Assembly: GCA_023440965.1 (NCBI GenBank)
Contig: JAEZRC010000007.1
Coordinates: forward strand, 248,001-312,000
Source: Bacillota bacterium
GTDB lineage: Bacteria; Bacillota; Clostridia; Oscillospirales; Ruminococcaceae
Direction: 5' to 3'
DNA length: 64,000 bases
The notes under the pieces were generated by a model, which was not told the origin of the DNA, did no database searches, and saw nothing but the letters and a program-made list of their open reading frames with translations. The position numbers were made by a program, and so were the translations under genes. Of the stretch, positions 44,506 through 53,318 are shown one piece after another (the first letter of the stretch is position 1; every line of letters starts with the position of its first letter).

Positions 44506-45351
44506 CTATTTCTTTTGCAGTTGACTGCAAAAACCATTTAAACACATTTCAAGTGTTTCTAATGCTTTGTTTTCTTGTGGCTCTGACTGTGGTTCAGGCG
44601 GAGTCGGCTCTTGTGGCTGTGGTTCTGATGCAGGCTTTATTGTCTGAAATGCTTCTAAAGCAGCACCAAAACTCTGCTTAAGTCCTGCAAAGTATTTTGT
44701 TTGTGAAGCAAGGGAACCATTCATTCTCTGCATCATCTGAGCCATTTTGTTTTCATCTGCAGCAAGCTCAACAATCTCATCACACCAGCCATATTCCAAA
44801 CATTCTTTGGCTGTGAGTAATGTTTCTGCATCAAGAAGCTCGGTAAGCTTTTCAATGGTTATCTTGCCATTGGAACGTGCAAGATATATCTCTCTGTTAC
44901 CTTCCATAAGCTTATCAAGGTCATCTGCAACCTTTCTATGCTCTAATGCATTACCATAACAGAAATCAATAGCGTTATGAATACCCATCATTGAATTAAG
45001 ATTCATAACAATTTTATCTCCGGCCATTGCAATTATTGAAGCAATGGAATATGCAAAACCGTCAATATGTACTGTCTTGAATGCAGGATGACGTTTTAGC
45101 AAAGCATAAATACCATAGCCTTCCTTGACAGAACCGCCACAAGAATTGATGTAGATTATGATGTTCTTTACATTCTTGTACTCTTCAAGTTTTTCCTTGA
45201 AATAATCAGCTGATGTTTCAGATACAACAACTTCATCAGTCCACCAATCATAACCGTTTGAACAAACTTCACTGTAGATATACAGTTCCAAAGTGTCGGG
45301 CTGGTCTATTAACTGCTTAAAGTTAAACTTCATTACGTCTGGTTTACTCAT
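44506..45351 (-). CDS. ClpP-like head maturation protease
   Basis: 281 residues. The S14-type fold is clear: IIIYINSCGGSVKEGYGIYALL, HIDGFAYSIASIIAMAGDKIVM with the nucleophile Ser, and SMMGIHNA with the catalytic His. The C-terminal third is low-complexity Pro/Glu/Gln-rich. Cleaves the capsid protein during head maturation. It overlaps the portal gene by 4 bases. Confidence 0.9.
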   Translation of the reverse strand: MSKPDVMKFNFKQLIDQPDTLELYIYSEVCSNGYDWWTDEVVVSETSADYFKEKLEEYKNVKNIIIYINSCGGSVKEGYGIYALLKRHPAFKTVHIDGFAYSIASIIAMAGDKIVMNLNSMMGIHNAIDFCYGNALEHRKVADDLDKLMEGNREIYLARSNGKITIEKLTELLDAETLLTAKECLEYGWCDEIVELAADENKMAQMMQRMNGSLASQTKYFAGLKQSFGAALEAFQTIKPASEPQPQEPTPPEPQSEPQENKALETLEMCLNGFCSQLQKK

Positions 45352-46568
45352 TTCTTTTCACCTCCCTCCACTTTTTCAACAGTTTCATAGTTCTTAGTGA
45401 TTCGATACTGCTTGCTGTATTCAGTATTTAACGGATGATCTCCGAGCTTAGTTCTTATTTCATCCACGTTATATACACCGTCAGCAATATACTTATCCAC
45501 TTTTTCTGCAACACTGAAAATGTCAATGTGTTTGATACAGGATGTATCAACCTTGATATAGTTACCTTTTATCCATGCATCTTTTCCATAACGCTTCCGG
45601 GTAATTTCTTCTCCGATAAGATCAGCCAAAGGATCAATACACATTGTCAGCATATTGTCCATTACTATATCCATATCAGCTGCGGTATCACCTTTCATTA
45701 AAGCTGGTGGGATTCTGAATGCTTGGGCCGCTCTGCTTAATGCTGCATCAACAAGACTGTTAATGTCAGTAACTTCATTTGATGCTTTTTTACTGGATTC
45801 AGCTGACCCTCTGTCGACTTCAAATCCTTCTGTCAGCGGAAGAACTGCATTCCTATTTGCAAAGTATGTCTTGAAACGCTCTGTCATAAGCTTTTGAAGT
45901 TTTTCTTCATAATCATCTTCGCTTTCTGCCAATGTACTGATTTTAAGAATTATTTTTTCTCCGCCAGATTGCTTATATCTTTCCATTGCCTGAGATATGA
46001 TTTTGTCATACCCGCTATAAAGACTTCTGAACAGCTGAGCAACATCACTATTGTTAAGCCTGAAATACAAAACTTCTGACATAGGAAATTTCTTTTTGAA
46101 TGAAAATCCTTTTCTATAAACAGAATCAAATATAGTTTCAAGTAAAGCATATTCCTGCTTATTGAACGCTTCGGAAATTATAATCTGATTATTCCAAACA
46201 AAAATTAAACACTCATTTTTAGTCAGTAGTCGTTGTACAAACTCCTGAATAAACTGAGTGCTGTTTTGATTTATATTTGGTTGAACATTCCACAGGTAAG
46301 CTTCTTCTCCACGTAATGGCTGAAATCGGTCATATGTTACAAAATCACATTTTGCAATAAGACCTGAAATAATATTAACCGCAACGTTTATTGCAAAAGT
46401 ATCAATACATAATCCTGTTAGATTATCACTTAGCCCCATTTGAGAAAAGAACTTTTCAATAAAATCAGGATCAGATTCATTGATTACAATTGCTTGCTGT
46501 GGTGATTCTGCTACTGGCTCAGCCTTTGGAGGTATCAGCTTATCCTTAATGTTTTTTAATATATTCAA
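45348..46568 (-). CDS. HK97-family portal protein
   Basis: 406 residues. Portal hallmarks: DTFAINVAVNIISGLIAKCDFV near the start, VLYFRLNNSD, RAAQAFRIPPALMKGD and FSVAEKVDKYIADGVYNVDEIRTKLGDHPL near the C-terminus. Forms the DNA entry ring. Between large terminase and protease, the standard order. Confidence 0.93.
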   Translation of the reverse strand: MNILKNIKDKLIPPKAEPVAESPQQAIVINESDPDFIEKFFSQMGLSDNLTGLCIDTFAINVAVNIISGLIAKCDFVTYDRFQPLRGEEAYLWNVQPNINQNSTQFIQEFVQRLLTKNECLIFVWNNQIIISEAFNKQEYALLETIFDSVYRKGFSFKKKFPMSEVLYFRLNNSDVAQLFRSLYSGYDKIISQAMERYKQSGGEKIILKISTLAESEDDYEEKLQKLMTERFKTYFANRNAVLPLTEGFEVDRGSAESSKKASNEVTDINSLVDAALSRAAQAFRIPPALMKGDTAADMDIVMDNMLTMCIDPLADLIGEEITRKRYGKDAWIKGNYIKVDTSCIKHIDIFSVAEKVDKYIADGVYNVDEIRTKLGDHPLNTEYSKQYRITKNYETVEKVEGGEKK

Positions 46569-46588
46569 TTTAACACCTCCTTTAATTT

Positions 46589-48247
46589 TTAATTATATAC
46601 ATAAACGCCTAAGTCTACTGACTTACGCTTCTGCATAACTTTGATTTTATTTGATACACATCTTGCAGCAACATATGCCATAAAGCCATCTGTCTTTCTT
46701 GACTTTGACTCTATCTTTCCATATGTGTAATTGCCATTTCCTTTTCTATCTGGGACCAATTTTGCATTGTTTGTGTACCATCGCATTATTCTACTATCTC
46801 CCCAATTAACTCTATGATTTATAAAATCAGAACTTATTATTGGCGCTATCTGCATTATATCTGACGGACGGATAAGCTTTAAATTACCTGTGATTTTTCC
46901 GTTTTCTTTTTTTTCCGCAAAGAATCCTGCTTTTTTTAATGCATCTTCAACAAGACCAAGCCTATAGAAATCCAATGCCCCATAAATGATATTGTATTCT
47001 TTTTTCATTTCTATTAGGTACTCCGCAAGTAAATCAGGATTTATCTCAGCCTCATCAACCATTATGACTTCCCCACGTTCTACATCTTCAAGATATGGGT
47101 ATTTGATTCTGTATAAATCAGCTGATTGCGTGCATATCCAGGTTTGCTGAATCGATGTATTAATTCCACCAACTTCAAAATTAAGAAGAATTGAAGCAAA
47201 GTCATTAAGCATTGCATAATCAATACCAAATACTGCTGTCTTTTTCTTAAGCTCGGGTAATTCCCGCTTAGTAGCGTAGATATTATCCCAGCTTGTGACT
47301 TCATGCTCTTTGTTACCCTGTGGGCTGTTTAATCTTCGTGTCGCAAAGTCTGAATGATGAATTGGATCTCTTTTATATTCTTCAAGTTCCCTAAGCATTC
47401 TATCTTTCAAATCAGGGAACCAAGGAAGACTTGGATTTGCTTTTGTCCACATATCAGGATTAATAATTTCATTTTTTGATTCAACTCTACAGATAAAAGG
47501 TAATATACCGTTATCAGGTATTTCCCCTCTTAATATCTGCTGACATACATCAAGGTCATCATCAAGTGGTCCACCTCTGACATCTCCCATTGAAGAAATG
47601 ATATTATGGCGGGGATTTCTAACTTTACCAAGTCCTGTTGTTGAAACGCTAATTAACTTTGCATTTTCATAAGCGTGTTCTTCATCGTGAGTAACTTTAC
47701 CTGGACGGAAACCATCTTTAGTTTTGTATGAAGAAGTGTTAAATGAAAATTCTGAACGTGTTTTTAAATTTGTTATTTTTTCTTTAGTCCACGTAAAATT
47801 GTGGCTCATTATTTTCTTGTTTGCTTCTAAAACATTATAGACATCCTTAAATGACACTTTTGCTTGATCTTCGGAAGTTGCAAAAATATCAATATCATAA
47901 TGCATAACTCCGTGTGTAGGAGTTAGCAAACAAAAATCTTCAAATCCTTCATATCCGTTTTTGCCTGTTCCTCTTCCAACAATCATTATTAGGTCAGGAA
48001 ATCTTAATCTACCGTCTTTTTTATAAACACAATTATGTAGAGCAAAAACAAACTTTTCCCACTTAAGCAATTTGAATGGAAAGTATTTTTGATAACTTAA
48101 ATATTTTTCAAGCTGTGGCTCGTTGAGAAATAAGTTTTCTTCCCTGAATGCTTTTTCAACTAAATCACATAACTGCAGCTGCTCCTGACAAACTGGAATA
48201 TCCCCGCTTCTTACTAAATCAATATAATCCTGAATGTTAGAGTTCAT
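46589..48247 (-). CDS. Terminase large subunit
   Basis: 552 residues. ATPase with the Walker A-like VGRGTGKNGYEG and the ATSEDQAKVSF strand; nuclease half with FGIDYAMLNDFASILL and YGALDFYRLGLVEDAL. Packages DNA into proheads together with the small subunit encoded immediately upstream (11-base overlap). Confidence 0.94.
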   Translation of the reverse strand: MNSNIQDYIDLVRSGDIPVCQEQLQLCDLVEKAFREENLFLNEPQLEKYLSYQKYFPFKLLKWEKFVFALHNCVYKKDGRLRFPDLIMIVGRGTGKNGYEGFEDFCLLTPTHGVMHYDIDIFATSEDQAKVSFKDVYNVLEANKKIMSHNFTWTKEKITNLKTRSEFSFNTSSYKTKDGFRPGKVTHDEEHAYENAKLISVSTTGLGKVRNPRHNIISSMGDVRGGPLDDDLDVCQQILRGEIPDNGILPFICRVESKNEIINPDMWTKANPSLPWFPDLKDRMLRELEEYKRDPIHHSDFATRRLNSPQGNKEHEVTSWDNIYATKRELPELKKKTAVFGIDYAMLNDFASILLNFEVGGINTSIQQTWICTQSADLYRIKYPYLEDVERGEVIMVDEAEINPDLLAEYLIEMKKEYNIIYGALDFYRLGLVEDALKKAGFFAEKKENGKITGNLKLIRPSDIMQIAPIISSDFINHRVNWGDSRIMRWYTNNAKLVPDRKGNGNYTYGKIESKSRKTDGFMAYVAARCVSNKIKVMQKRKSVDLGVYVYN

Positions 48248-48569
48248 AATCTTCTTCAGGCTCTTCCTTACTTATTTTTTGTTTTATAAAACAGTTGTCA
48301 GTGGTTAATCCCATTTCCTTCAGAAGCTGGAGCTTTTGCTTGTTATATAAATAAGCTGCTTTGACTGAAGGATTCTCAACTTCAATCTCAACATCTTGTG
48401 CTGACTTTCTTTTATACCTTAACCCATTCTTTTTTACATCAGCCTGCATTTTTCTTTCCTGGTTCCAGTAAAAAATGTAGTCATCAACAAGAGAAAGATA
48501 ATGACTGACTTTTGCTCCCTTAATTTCAAGCTGAGCTATGAGTGAATCCTTAATCTGCTTTTGTGTCAT
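48237..48569 (-). CDS. Terminase small subunit (P27-like)
   Basis: 110 residues starting MTQKQIKDSLIAQLEIKGAKVSHYLSLVDDYIFYWNQ, typical of P27-family small terminases, with an acidic C-terminus. The ATG at 48569 is preferred over an upstream Met because GGGGATGAG lies in front. Recognises the packaging site. Confidence 0.82.
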   Translation of the reverse strand: MTQKQIKDSLIAQLEIKGAKVSHYLSLVDDYIFYWNQERKMQADVKKNGLRYKRKSAQDVEIEVENPSVKAAYLYNKQKLQLLKEMGLTTDNCFIKQKISKEEPEEDYEL

Positions 48570-48649
48570 TTTCTCATCCCCATTCTCTCTCACGTGTGCG
48601 CGCGAGCAAATTTGTTTTGTCAATTCCCCTCCCGGTATTCTCTTTTCTC

Positions 48650-48672
48650 AAAAAAGTCAAAACCTTTTGACC
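48650..48672 (-). terminator. Small hairpin upstream of the terminase genes
   Basis: GTCAAAACCTTTTGAC (48656-48671) is a perfect palindrome followed by T6 on the minus strand, between the HNH gene and the terminase genes; possible terminator or regulatory stem. Confidence 0.45.
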
Positions 48673-48684
48673 GGGGGTATGCTG

Positions 48685-49020
48685 TTACCAACGTTCTTCA
48701 TTAACAAATCCTTGCCGTTGTTTTCGTCTGTGTATATTTTCATGACAATTAAAGCAAACACCAATAAGATTACGGTTTCCATACTCATCAAGCTTACTCA
48801 ATGCAAGGTGCGGAAACTGCCTCACAAACTTAATATGATGTACTGTTGTAGCCTTTGTAATTTTACCCTTAGCTTTACACAACTGACATTCATAATGTTG
48901 CTCTTTAAGTACTTCTGCTTTTAATTTTAGCCATTGTTTTGATATATAAAATGCGTGAATATTATTATTTTCAATAAGGTTTATTATCCAAATTCGTACC
49001 TGTTCCTGTTGTTGTGTCAT
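48685..49020 (-). CDS. HNH endonuclease
   Basis: 111 residues with a complete HNH fold: YECQLCKAKGKIT (CxxC), TVHHIKF (HH), GNRNLIGVCFNCHENIH (N, CxxC and H). HNH genes next to terminase genes are common in this phage type and can assist packaging. It overlaps the upstream zinc-ribbon gene by ATGA. Confidence 0.9.
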   Translation of the reverse strand: MTQQQEQVRIWIINLIENNNIHAFYISKQWLKLKAEVLKEQHYECQLCKAKGKITKATTVHHIKFVRQFPHLALSKLDEYGNRNLIGVCFNCHENIHRRKQRQGFVNEERW

Positions 49021-49181
49021 TCCTTATCAACCTTGATTCTACAGTTAAGTATCATTCCTGTCTTAGGACATTTAATCGGCCAAGGACAAGTGATTACTCC
49101 AGCCTCAAGGTTTTCTTTTTTACAATACTCACACCTCTTACAGATTTCTATCTGATACTTTGAAACATTATTGACTTTCAT
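49017..49181 (-). CDS. Small Cys-rich (zinc ribbon-like) phage protein
   Basis: 54 residues with ICKRCEYCKK and CPWPIKCPK, four to five cysteines arranged like a zinc ribbon. GTGAGGAT precedes the ATG at 49181 and its stop overlaps the HNH start. Function unknown. Confidence 0.65.
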   Translation of the reverse strand: MKVNNVSKYQIEICKRCEYCKKENLEAGVITCPWPIKCPKTGMILNCRIKVDKE

Positions 49182-49206
49182 ATCCTCACATCCTTCTCCA
49201 AACTAA

Positions 49207-49242
49207 AATCGCCTGCCCTCACTATTGCAAGGACTGGCGGTT
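49207..49242. repeat. 36-bp repeat, copy 1 (downstream of the methyltransferase)
   Basis: 34 of 36 bases are identical to 50039-50074 in the same orientation. Outer ends (ATCGCC / GGCGGT) can pair. Together the copies bracket the DNA methyltransferase gene. Confidence 0.9.
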
Positions 49243-49247
49243 ATTCT

Positions 49248-49967
49248 TTAATTTTTACTTATTCGCTTCATGGCTGTTTCATAGTAATTCTTATCTATTT
49301 CAAATCCAATATAATTGCGGTTAGTATTTATACAAGCGACTGCTGTTGTTCCAGAACCCATACAGTTATCCAGGACTAAATCACCTTCATTCGTATATGT
49401 TTTTATAAGATATTCGAATAAAGCAACTGGCTTTTGTGTTGGGTGAAGTCCTTCACGCTGGCACTTAATTTCAAGAGTCTGACGTGGATAATTTGTATAT
49501 GAAGTTATATATGCATTGCTCAATGTTGTGCTGTCATATACAAAATCATTCTTGCGCTTATTATGCGTGTGAATCGGCTTGTCAAGTTTGATTAAGCCCT
49601 GTGGATTATATGTTGGCTTTTGCTTATAAAACACGCATATATCCTCTACACACCGTAATGGTTGAAATTTTGCAAATGGAAAGCCTGTTACTTGATTCTT
49701 TAACCAGTACCAACAATAACGGAATAGTTTTTTATTGCTGCTTATAAGCTCTGTTGTGAATGGTTGACTTGATGTAAGAACAATTGCTCCATTCGGTTTT
49801 ATAATACGTTCGTATTGCTTCCAGAGTTCAGTAAAAGGAATAAGGCTGTCCCATCTGCAACCCGTAATACCATAGGGTAAGTCGCATAGTATCATGTTGA
49901 TACTTTTATCAGGAAGCTGGGCCATACCAATTATGCAGTCTGTGTTATATATTTTGTTAAGTTCCAT
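49248..49967 (-). CDS. DNA methyltransferase (beta-class N4/N6 type)
   Basis: 239 residues. The catalytic motif DLPYG comes first (MILCDLPYGITGCRWDS) and the AdoMet motif NCMGSGTTAVA comes near the end, the beta-class order. The HPTQKPVALFEYLIKTY block is typical of phage and orphan enzymes. No restriction partner is adjacent, so it likely protects phage DNA from host restriction or is regulatory. Bracketed by the 36-bp repeats. GGAGG precedes the ATG. Confidence 0.92.
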   Translation of the reverse strand: MELNKIYNTDCIIGMAQLPDKSINMILCDLPYGITGCRWDSLIPFTELWKQYERIIKPNGAIVLTSSQPFTTELISSNKKLFRYCWYWLKNQVTGFPFAKFQPLRCVEDICVFYKQKPTYNPQGLIKLDKPIHTHNKRKNDFVYDSTTLSNAYITSYTNYPRQTLEIKCQREGLHPTQKPVALFEYLIKTYTNEGDLVLDNCMGSGTTAVACINTNRNYIGFEIDKNYYETAMKRISKN

Positions 49968-50038
49968 GTTACCTCCAATATAAAGTTTATTGTGGTAACT
50001 ATATCAGTCAAGTGCGAAATTCCTTGATTGCAAAGCAG

Positions 50039-50074
50039 AACCGCCTGCCCTCACTATTGCAAGGAATGGCGGTT
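50039..50074. repeat. 36-bp repeat, copy 2 (upstream of the methyltransferase)
   Basis: Same orientation as 49207-49242, differing at two positions. Ends AACCGCC / GGCGGTT form a perfect 7-bp outer stem. Confidence 0.9.
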
Positions 50075-50139
50075 AAATTGTTTTATTTATACTTTGCTAT
50101 CTTAATAATAACATTGATTTTCGTAACATATGTAACAAG

Positions 50140-50586
50140 TTATAATTTTTTAAGAAACCTGATACACATCATCTTGACTGAGGCTTCTGTATTGTTTCCA
50201 CCAACCTCATCAGCTATCTTATTCCACGCACAGCACTTAACAAATCTTAGCACAAGTATTTGCCTCATCAGACTATCATCAATAGATAATATAAATCTAC
50301 TTATTCTGTTATATTCACATACCTGTTGCTCAAGCTTAAGATCAACAATTTTCTTGACATCCTCAAGTTCAGCTTTTATTCTGTGCCATCTATTTTTATC
50401 TTGAAGAGCAATGCCTTCAATTTTTACAGAATGCAGCTGAAAAGGAATCTGAAGTTGTGAACCCTGAGTGCTATCAACAGTCTTAGATATCTTTTTTAAA
50501 TCAGCTTCAAGTTCTTTTATTTGTTTTTTGTTTTCTTTAATTTCTTTGCCAAGATAGTAAAACTGCGACAATTCTTTTACTGTCAT
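50140..50586 (-). CDS. Phage late-gene transcriptional regulator, sigma-region-4-like (DUF1492/ArpU-type)
   Basis: 148 residues from the Met at 50586. N-terminal coiled coil (KEIKENKKQIKELEADLKKI), and a C-terminal helix-turn-helix like sigma region 4 (MRQILVLRFVKCCAWNKIADEVGGNNTEASVKMM). Proteins of this kind sit at the end of early genes in front of the packaging genes and switch on late transcription; that role is inferred. Confidence 0.72.
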   Translation of the reverse strand: MTVKELSQFYYLGKEIKENKKQIKELEADLKKISKTVDSTQGSQLQIPFQLHSVKIEGIALQDKNRWHRIKAELEDVKKIVDLKLEQQVCEYNRISRFILSIDDSLMRQILVLRFVKCCAWNKIADEVGGNNTEASVKMMCIRFLKKL

Positions 50587-50599
50587 TATGACCTCACTT

Positions 50600-50884
50600 T
50601 CAGCAGTCAGCGTGCATAAGAACGTATGTATCAAATGATAGCTTATATTCGTTTAATACCGCTGTCTCTATAAGCTGACGTGTCTCCTGATTTATAGGAT
50701 GAACGATATCATGTCGCTTTCCATTCTTATCTTCTTCAGAAGGAAAAGCAATGAATCTCTTTTTCTTTGTTTCAATAACTTTTACATTGTGAATTGCTAT
50801 TGCATTATCAAGAGTAACTGAAGCCACCGCTTTCATTGAATTGTCTGTGAAAAATAGTTGTCTGATTTTTACGCTTACTTGCAT
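50600..50884 (-). CDS. SpoVG family protein
   Basis: 94 residues. Match to SpoVG: VSVKIRQLFFTDNSMKAVASVTLDNAIAIHNVKVIE, IAFPSEEDKNGKRHDIVHPI and ETAVLNEYK. SpoVG binds nucleic acid and regulates gene expression in Firmicutes; phage copies are common in early operons. It overlaps its upstream neighbour by 10 bases. Confidence 0.9.
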   Translation of the reverse strand: MQVSVKIRQLFFTDNSMKAVASVTLDNAIAIHNVKVIETKKKRFIAFPSEEDKNGKRHDIVHPINQETRQLIETAVLNEYKLSFDTYVLMHADC

Positions 50885-51084
50885 TGTAATGCCTCCTTAA
50901 TTGTGTTGTATAAATTTTCAGCTCTCTGCAGTTCTTGGGCTATCTTCTCAATCTCTTTCCGATCCTTTGGATGATTCATATCACCAAACTTTAATGTTGA
51001 AGATCGTTCGCTCTGAAGATTAACTATTTTGTTATTGAGAAGTTTAAGTATCATCTGTAGCTCTGATATTGAAAATAAAAGCAT
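50875..51084 (-). CDS. Small coiled-coil phage protein
   Basis: 69 residues, helical and charged (ELQMILKLLNNKIVNLQSERSSTL; IEKIAQELQRAENLYNTIKEAL). The start at 51084 has TAGGAG 9 bases in front. Coupled to neighbours. No family recognised. Confidence 0.6.
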   Translation of the reverse strand: MLLFSISELQMILKLLNNKIVNLQSERSSTLKFGDMNHPKDRKEIEKIAQELQRAENLYNTIKEALQCK

Positions 51085-51388
51085 CGTCTTCATCTCCTAT
51101 CCCTTCTGTACTGACATATAATTTATTGATTGCTGCTTTTTCTTCCACAGTAAATTCAATGTCTGCAAGTTGTTTTTCAAATCGTGTCCACTTAATCAGT
51201 CCAAGTATTGCCATTGCAAAATTGAAAGCATACAGGATCGCTTGAGCATAGCTTCCGGTTATTATGTTAAAGATACACCAGAATGTATTTGTAAATCCCC
51301 ACACGATGAAGCACCACCGCTTCTGTAGGCTGTTTGCAACTGTACCAAGGATTGATAGTGCTGTTACTATATAGGCTATGTATTGCAT
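51044..51388 (-). CDS. PnuC-like small membrane protein
   Basis: 114 residues. Three membrane helices (IAYIVTALSILGTVANSL, WCFIVWGFTNTFWCIFNII, AILYAFNFAMAILGLIKW) resembling half of the PnuC nicotinamide riboside transporter, then a soluble tail. PnuC is about twice this length, so transport would need a dimer. Such half-size proteins occur in phage genomes; function unknown. Confidence 0.7.
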   Translation of the reverse strand: MQYIAYIVTALSILGTVANSLQKRWCFIVWGFTNTFWCIFNIITGSYAQAILYAFNFAMAILGLIKWTRFEKQLADIEFTVEEKAAINKLYVSTEGIGDEDDAFIFNIRATDDT

Positions 51389-51903
51389 TGCTTATTGCCT
51401 CCTTGACTTTTTATTTTATATTGAATTTTATCAATTATATCCAGGCAAGTCATTCCATCTATATTTTTAAGCTTGTATTGCTTTATTGCTGCATATAGCA
51501 AATCATTTGATACATTATGATATATATATTGCCAGCTCTGCGGTGGACGTTTGAATCCAAAGTATGATACTGGCATTGGTTTTTTAAATTTGACTACTTT
51601 GCCAATGAGCAAACCGCAAAGGACTTTGTTATCAGCATAATTAATCATTTGTTGCAAGGTTAAGCAGCTGCCTTTAACAAGTCCTTCATAGTAATTTGTT
51701 GCTATGACCGTCTTGCACTCAAAATAACCTGTGACCATACCAGCACCACCTGATGAACTGGTTTCATATATGTACGCTCTGAAAGGCATCTTGACAGATA
51801 TATTCTTGAATGGCTGATTCTTTCGGATTTCAATTGTTTTTATGCCAGCATAGATTAAATCACACCAGTGTTTTTTGATGCTGATTAAGATTGAGTTATA
51901 CAC
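51376..51903 (-). CDS. ASCH/PUA-like domain protein
   Basis: 175 residues. The N-terminus ILISIKKHWCDLIYAGIKTIEIRKNQP is a clear ASCH signature, a fold that binds RNA or modified nucleotides. The rest contains YFECKTVIATNYY and YFGFKRPPQSWQYIY. A role in RNA or modified-base recognition is inferred from the family only. Confidence 0.8.
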   Translation of the reverse strand: MYNSILISIKKHWCDLIYAGIKTIEIRKNQPFKNISVKMPFRAYIYETSSSGGAGMVTGYFECKTVIATNYYEGLVKGSCLTLQQMINYADNKVLCGLLIGKVVKFKKPMPVSYFGFKRPPQSWQYIYHNVSNDLLYAAIKQYKLKNIDGMTCLDIIDKIQYKIKSQGGNKQCNT

Positions 51904-52051
51904 TTTTTAGCCTCCAAACTGAGCACGGTATGCCCCGACTTACATCGGGACAGCGTGCATTACTTAAACAGTTTTCACAGCTTCTTATCTGCTGTGGTGA
52001 CTGTGGCTTCTTTATGGTTTTGTGTCTATTCTTCCGTCTCTTCCTGCTCAT
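51896..52051 (-). CDS. Small Cys-containing phage protein
   Basis: 51 residues: very basic N-terminus (MSRKRRKNRHKTIKKPQ), then four Cys in CENCLSNARCPDVSRGIPC. The start overlaps the end of the coiled-coil gene, with GGTGAT in front. Possible zinc-binding nucleic-acid protein. Confidence 0.5.
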   Translation of the reverse strand: MSRKRRKNRHKTIKKPQSPQQIRSCENCLSNARCPDVSRGIPCSVWRLKSV

Positions 52052-53318
52052 CGTCATCACCGTCCTCTTCAGGTTCTTCATCCTTAAGTCCATCCCGAAG
52101 TAAATTGAGATAATTAACAACAGCACCCTTGAATTTAGCTTTCTTTTCAGGATCCTCGATGCTTTCAACAACTTCAATGAATTTTTTAAAATTATCCTGA
52201 ATATTATTGAAATAAAGCTTGAACGCTACAAGGCTTTCATCAGCTGAACCAAGCTTCAGCTTTTTCTCAAGTTCAGCTTTTTGTTCCTGCTCAGCTTTTA
52301 TTTTTTGTTCAGCTTCATTTGCTCTTTTAATAGCAGCATTTGTTTTTTCAAAGTATTCTTCTCGGAGCTCTTTTTCAAGTTCTTCTTTTGCCTGGGCTTT
52401 TATTTTTTCAATATCTTCTTCTGAAGGTTCTGCTACTGCAACTTCAACCGGGCGAGATTTTAATTCATTAATTATCTTATCAGATTCATTACAATCAGCT
52501 CTTAAATCATTAATGATGGTTTTATATTTATCAGCAAGTTCAAGTGCATTTTGAAGTTGTTCTTCAGCTTTTGATGCTTTGCTCTCTGCTTCATCCTTTG
52601 CAATTTCAAACATAGAGCACTGTTCCGCACGTGGCTTGTACTTTTCAAGTTCTGCTTTGAGCTGTGCAACTGATTCACTTTCAAGGTCATGCTCAGCAAC
52701 AAAGTCGGCTCTCTCATATGCTGGAATATCTGTGAGAAGTGCAAGCTTTGTTATTCCTGCACCTGCATTCGATTGCAAAAGCTTACTGTCAAGGTTTTCA
52801 TAAGTTGATATGTATGTATATGCCTGACGTGCCTTGAAGGAATAATCTCCGTTGTTTTCAACATAGTTATCAAATGTATCATAACCGAGCTCTTTGTAAA
52901 GTTTTTCGTCTCTCATTTGCTTAAGAGCTTTGCACATATTGACCAACGCTGTGGAAGCAAGCTCACCATTCTGCTTGATTTCCATATGTAATGAGTATGC
53001 TTTCTTGTAAACTTCTGATAGAGCCGTGGTCTGCTGAACTTCCTTTGAAGTATCTACTCCCATAACCTCGCTGAAAGTTTCATTTAATTCTGATCCTAAT
53101 GACATTTTGTCATCCTCCTCTTTATATTTTTTATAATAATTGCAGTTTTCATAATTGCCATTGCAAAATCCTTCGATAACGTTCGTTGCTTCACCACTAT
53201 ACATTTCGTGATTGTCATGGCCTTTACAACGAACAACAGTACGTTGCTTATCCATATAATTTTCAGGTAGAAGACTATAATGGCACTTATATGCTTGCTG
53301 ATTATATCTTTCCCACAT
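52026..53318 (-). CDS. Long coiled-coil phage protein (DUF3102-like)
   Basis: 430 residues. N-terminal Cys cluster (CKGHDNHEMYSG, CNGNYENCNYY), then TTALSEVYKKAYSLHMEIKQNGELASTALVNMCKALKQMRDEKLYKELGYDTFDNYVE, which resembles DUF3102. A long coiled coil follows (about 230-360), with a highly acidic tail. AAGGAGG precedes the ATG, coupled to the PcfJ-like gene. Possibly a DNA-partition or replication accessory protein; function unknown. Confidence 0.68.
   Translation of the reverse strand: MWERYNQQAYKCHYSLLPENYMDKQRTVVRCKGHDNHEMYSGEATNVIEGFCNGNYENCNYYKKYKEEDDKMSLGSELNETFSEVMGVDTSKEVQQTTALSEVYKKAYSLHMEIKQNGELASTALVNMCKALKQMRDEKLYKELGYDTFDNYVENNGDYSFKARQAYTYISTYENLDSKLLQSNAGAGITKLALLTDIPAYERADFVAEHDLESESVAQLKAELEKYKPRAEQCSMFEIAKDEAESKASKAEEQLQNALELADKYKTIINDLRADCNESDKIINELKSRPVEVAVAEPSEEDIEKIKAQAKEELEKELREEYFEKTNAAIKRANEAEQKIKAEQEQKAELEKKLKLGSADESLVAFKLYFNNIQDNFKKFIEVVESIEDPEKKAKFKGAVVNYLNLLRDGLKDEEPEEDGDDDEQEETEE

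Noticed and set aside
49207..50074. CRISPR array from the 36-bp repeats
   Set aside because: Only two copies about 830 bases apart with a whole gene between; no regular spacers and no cas genes.
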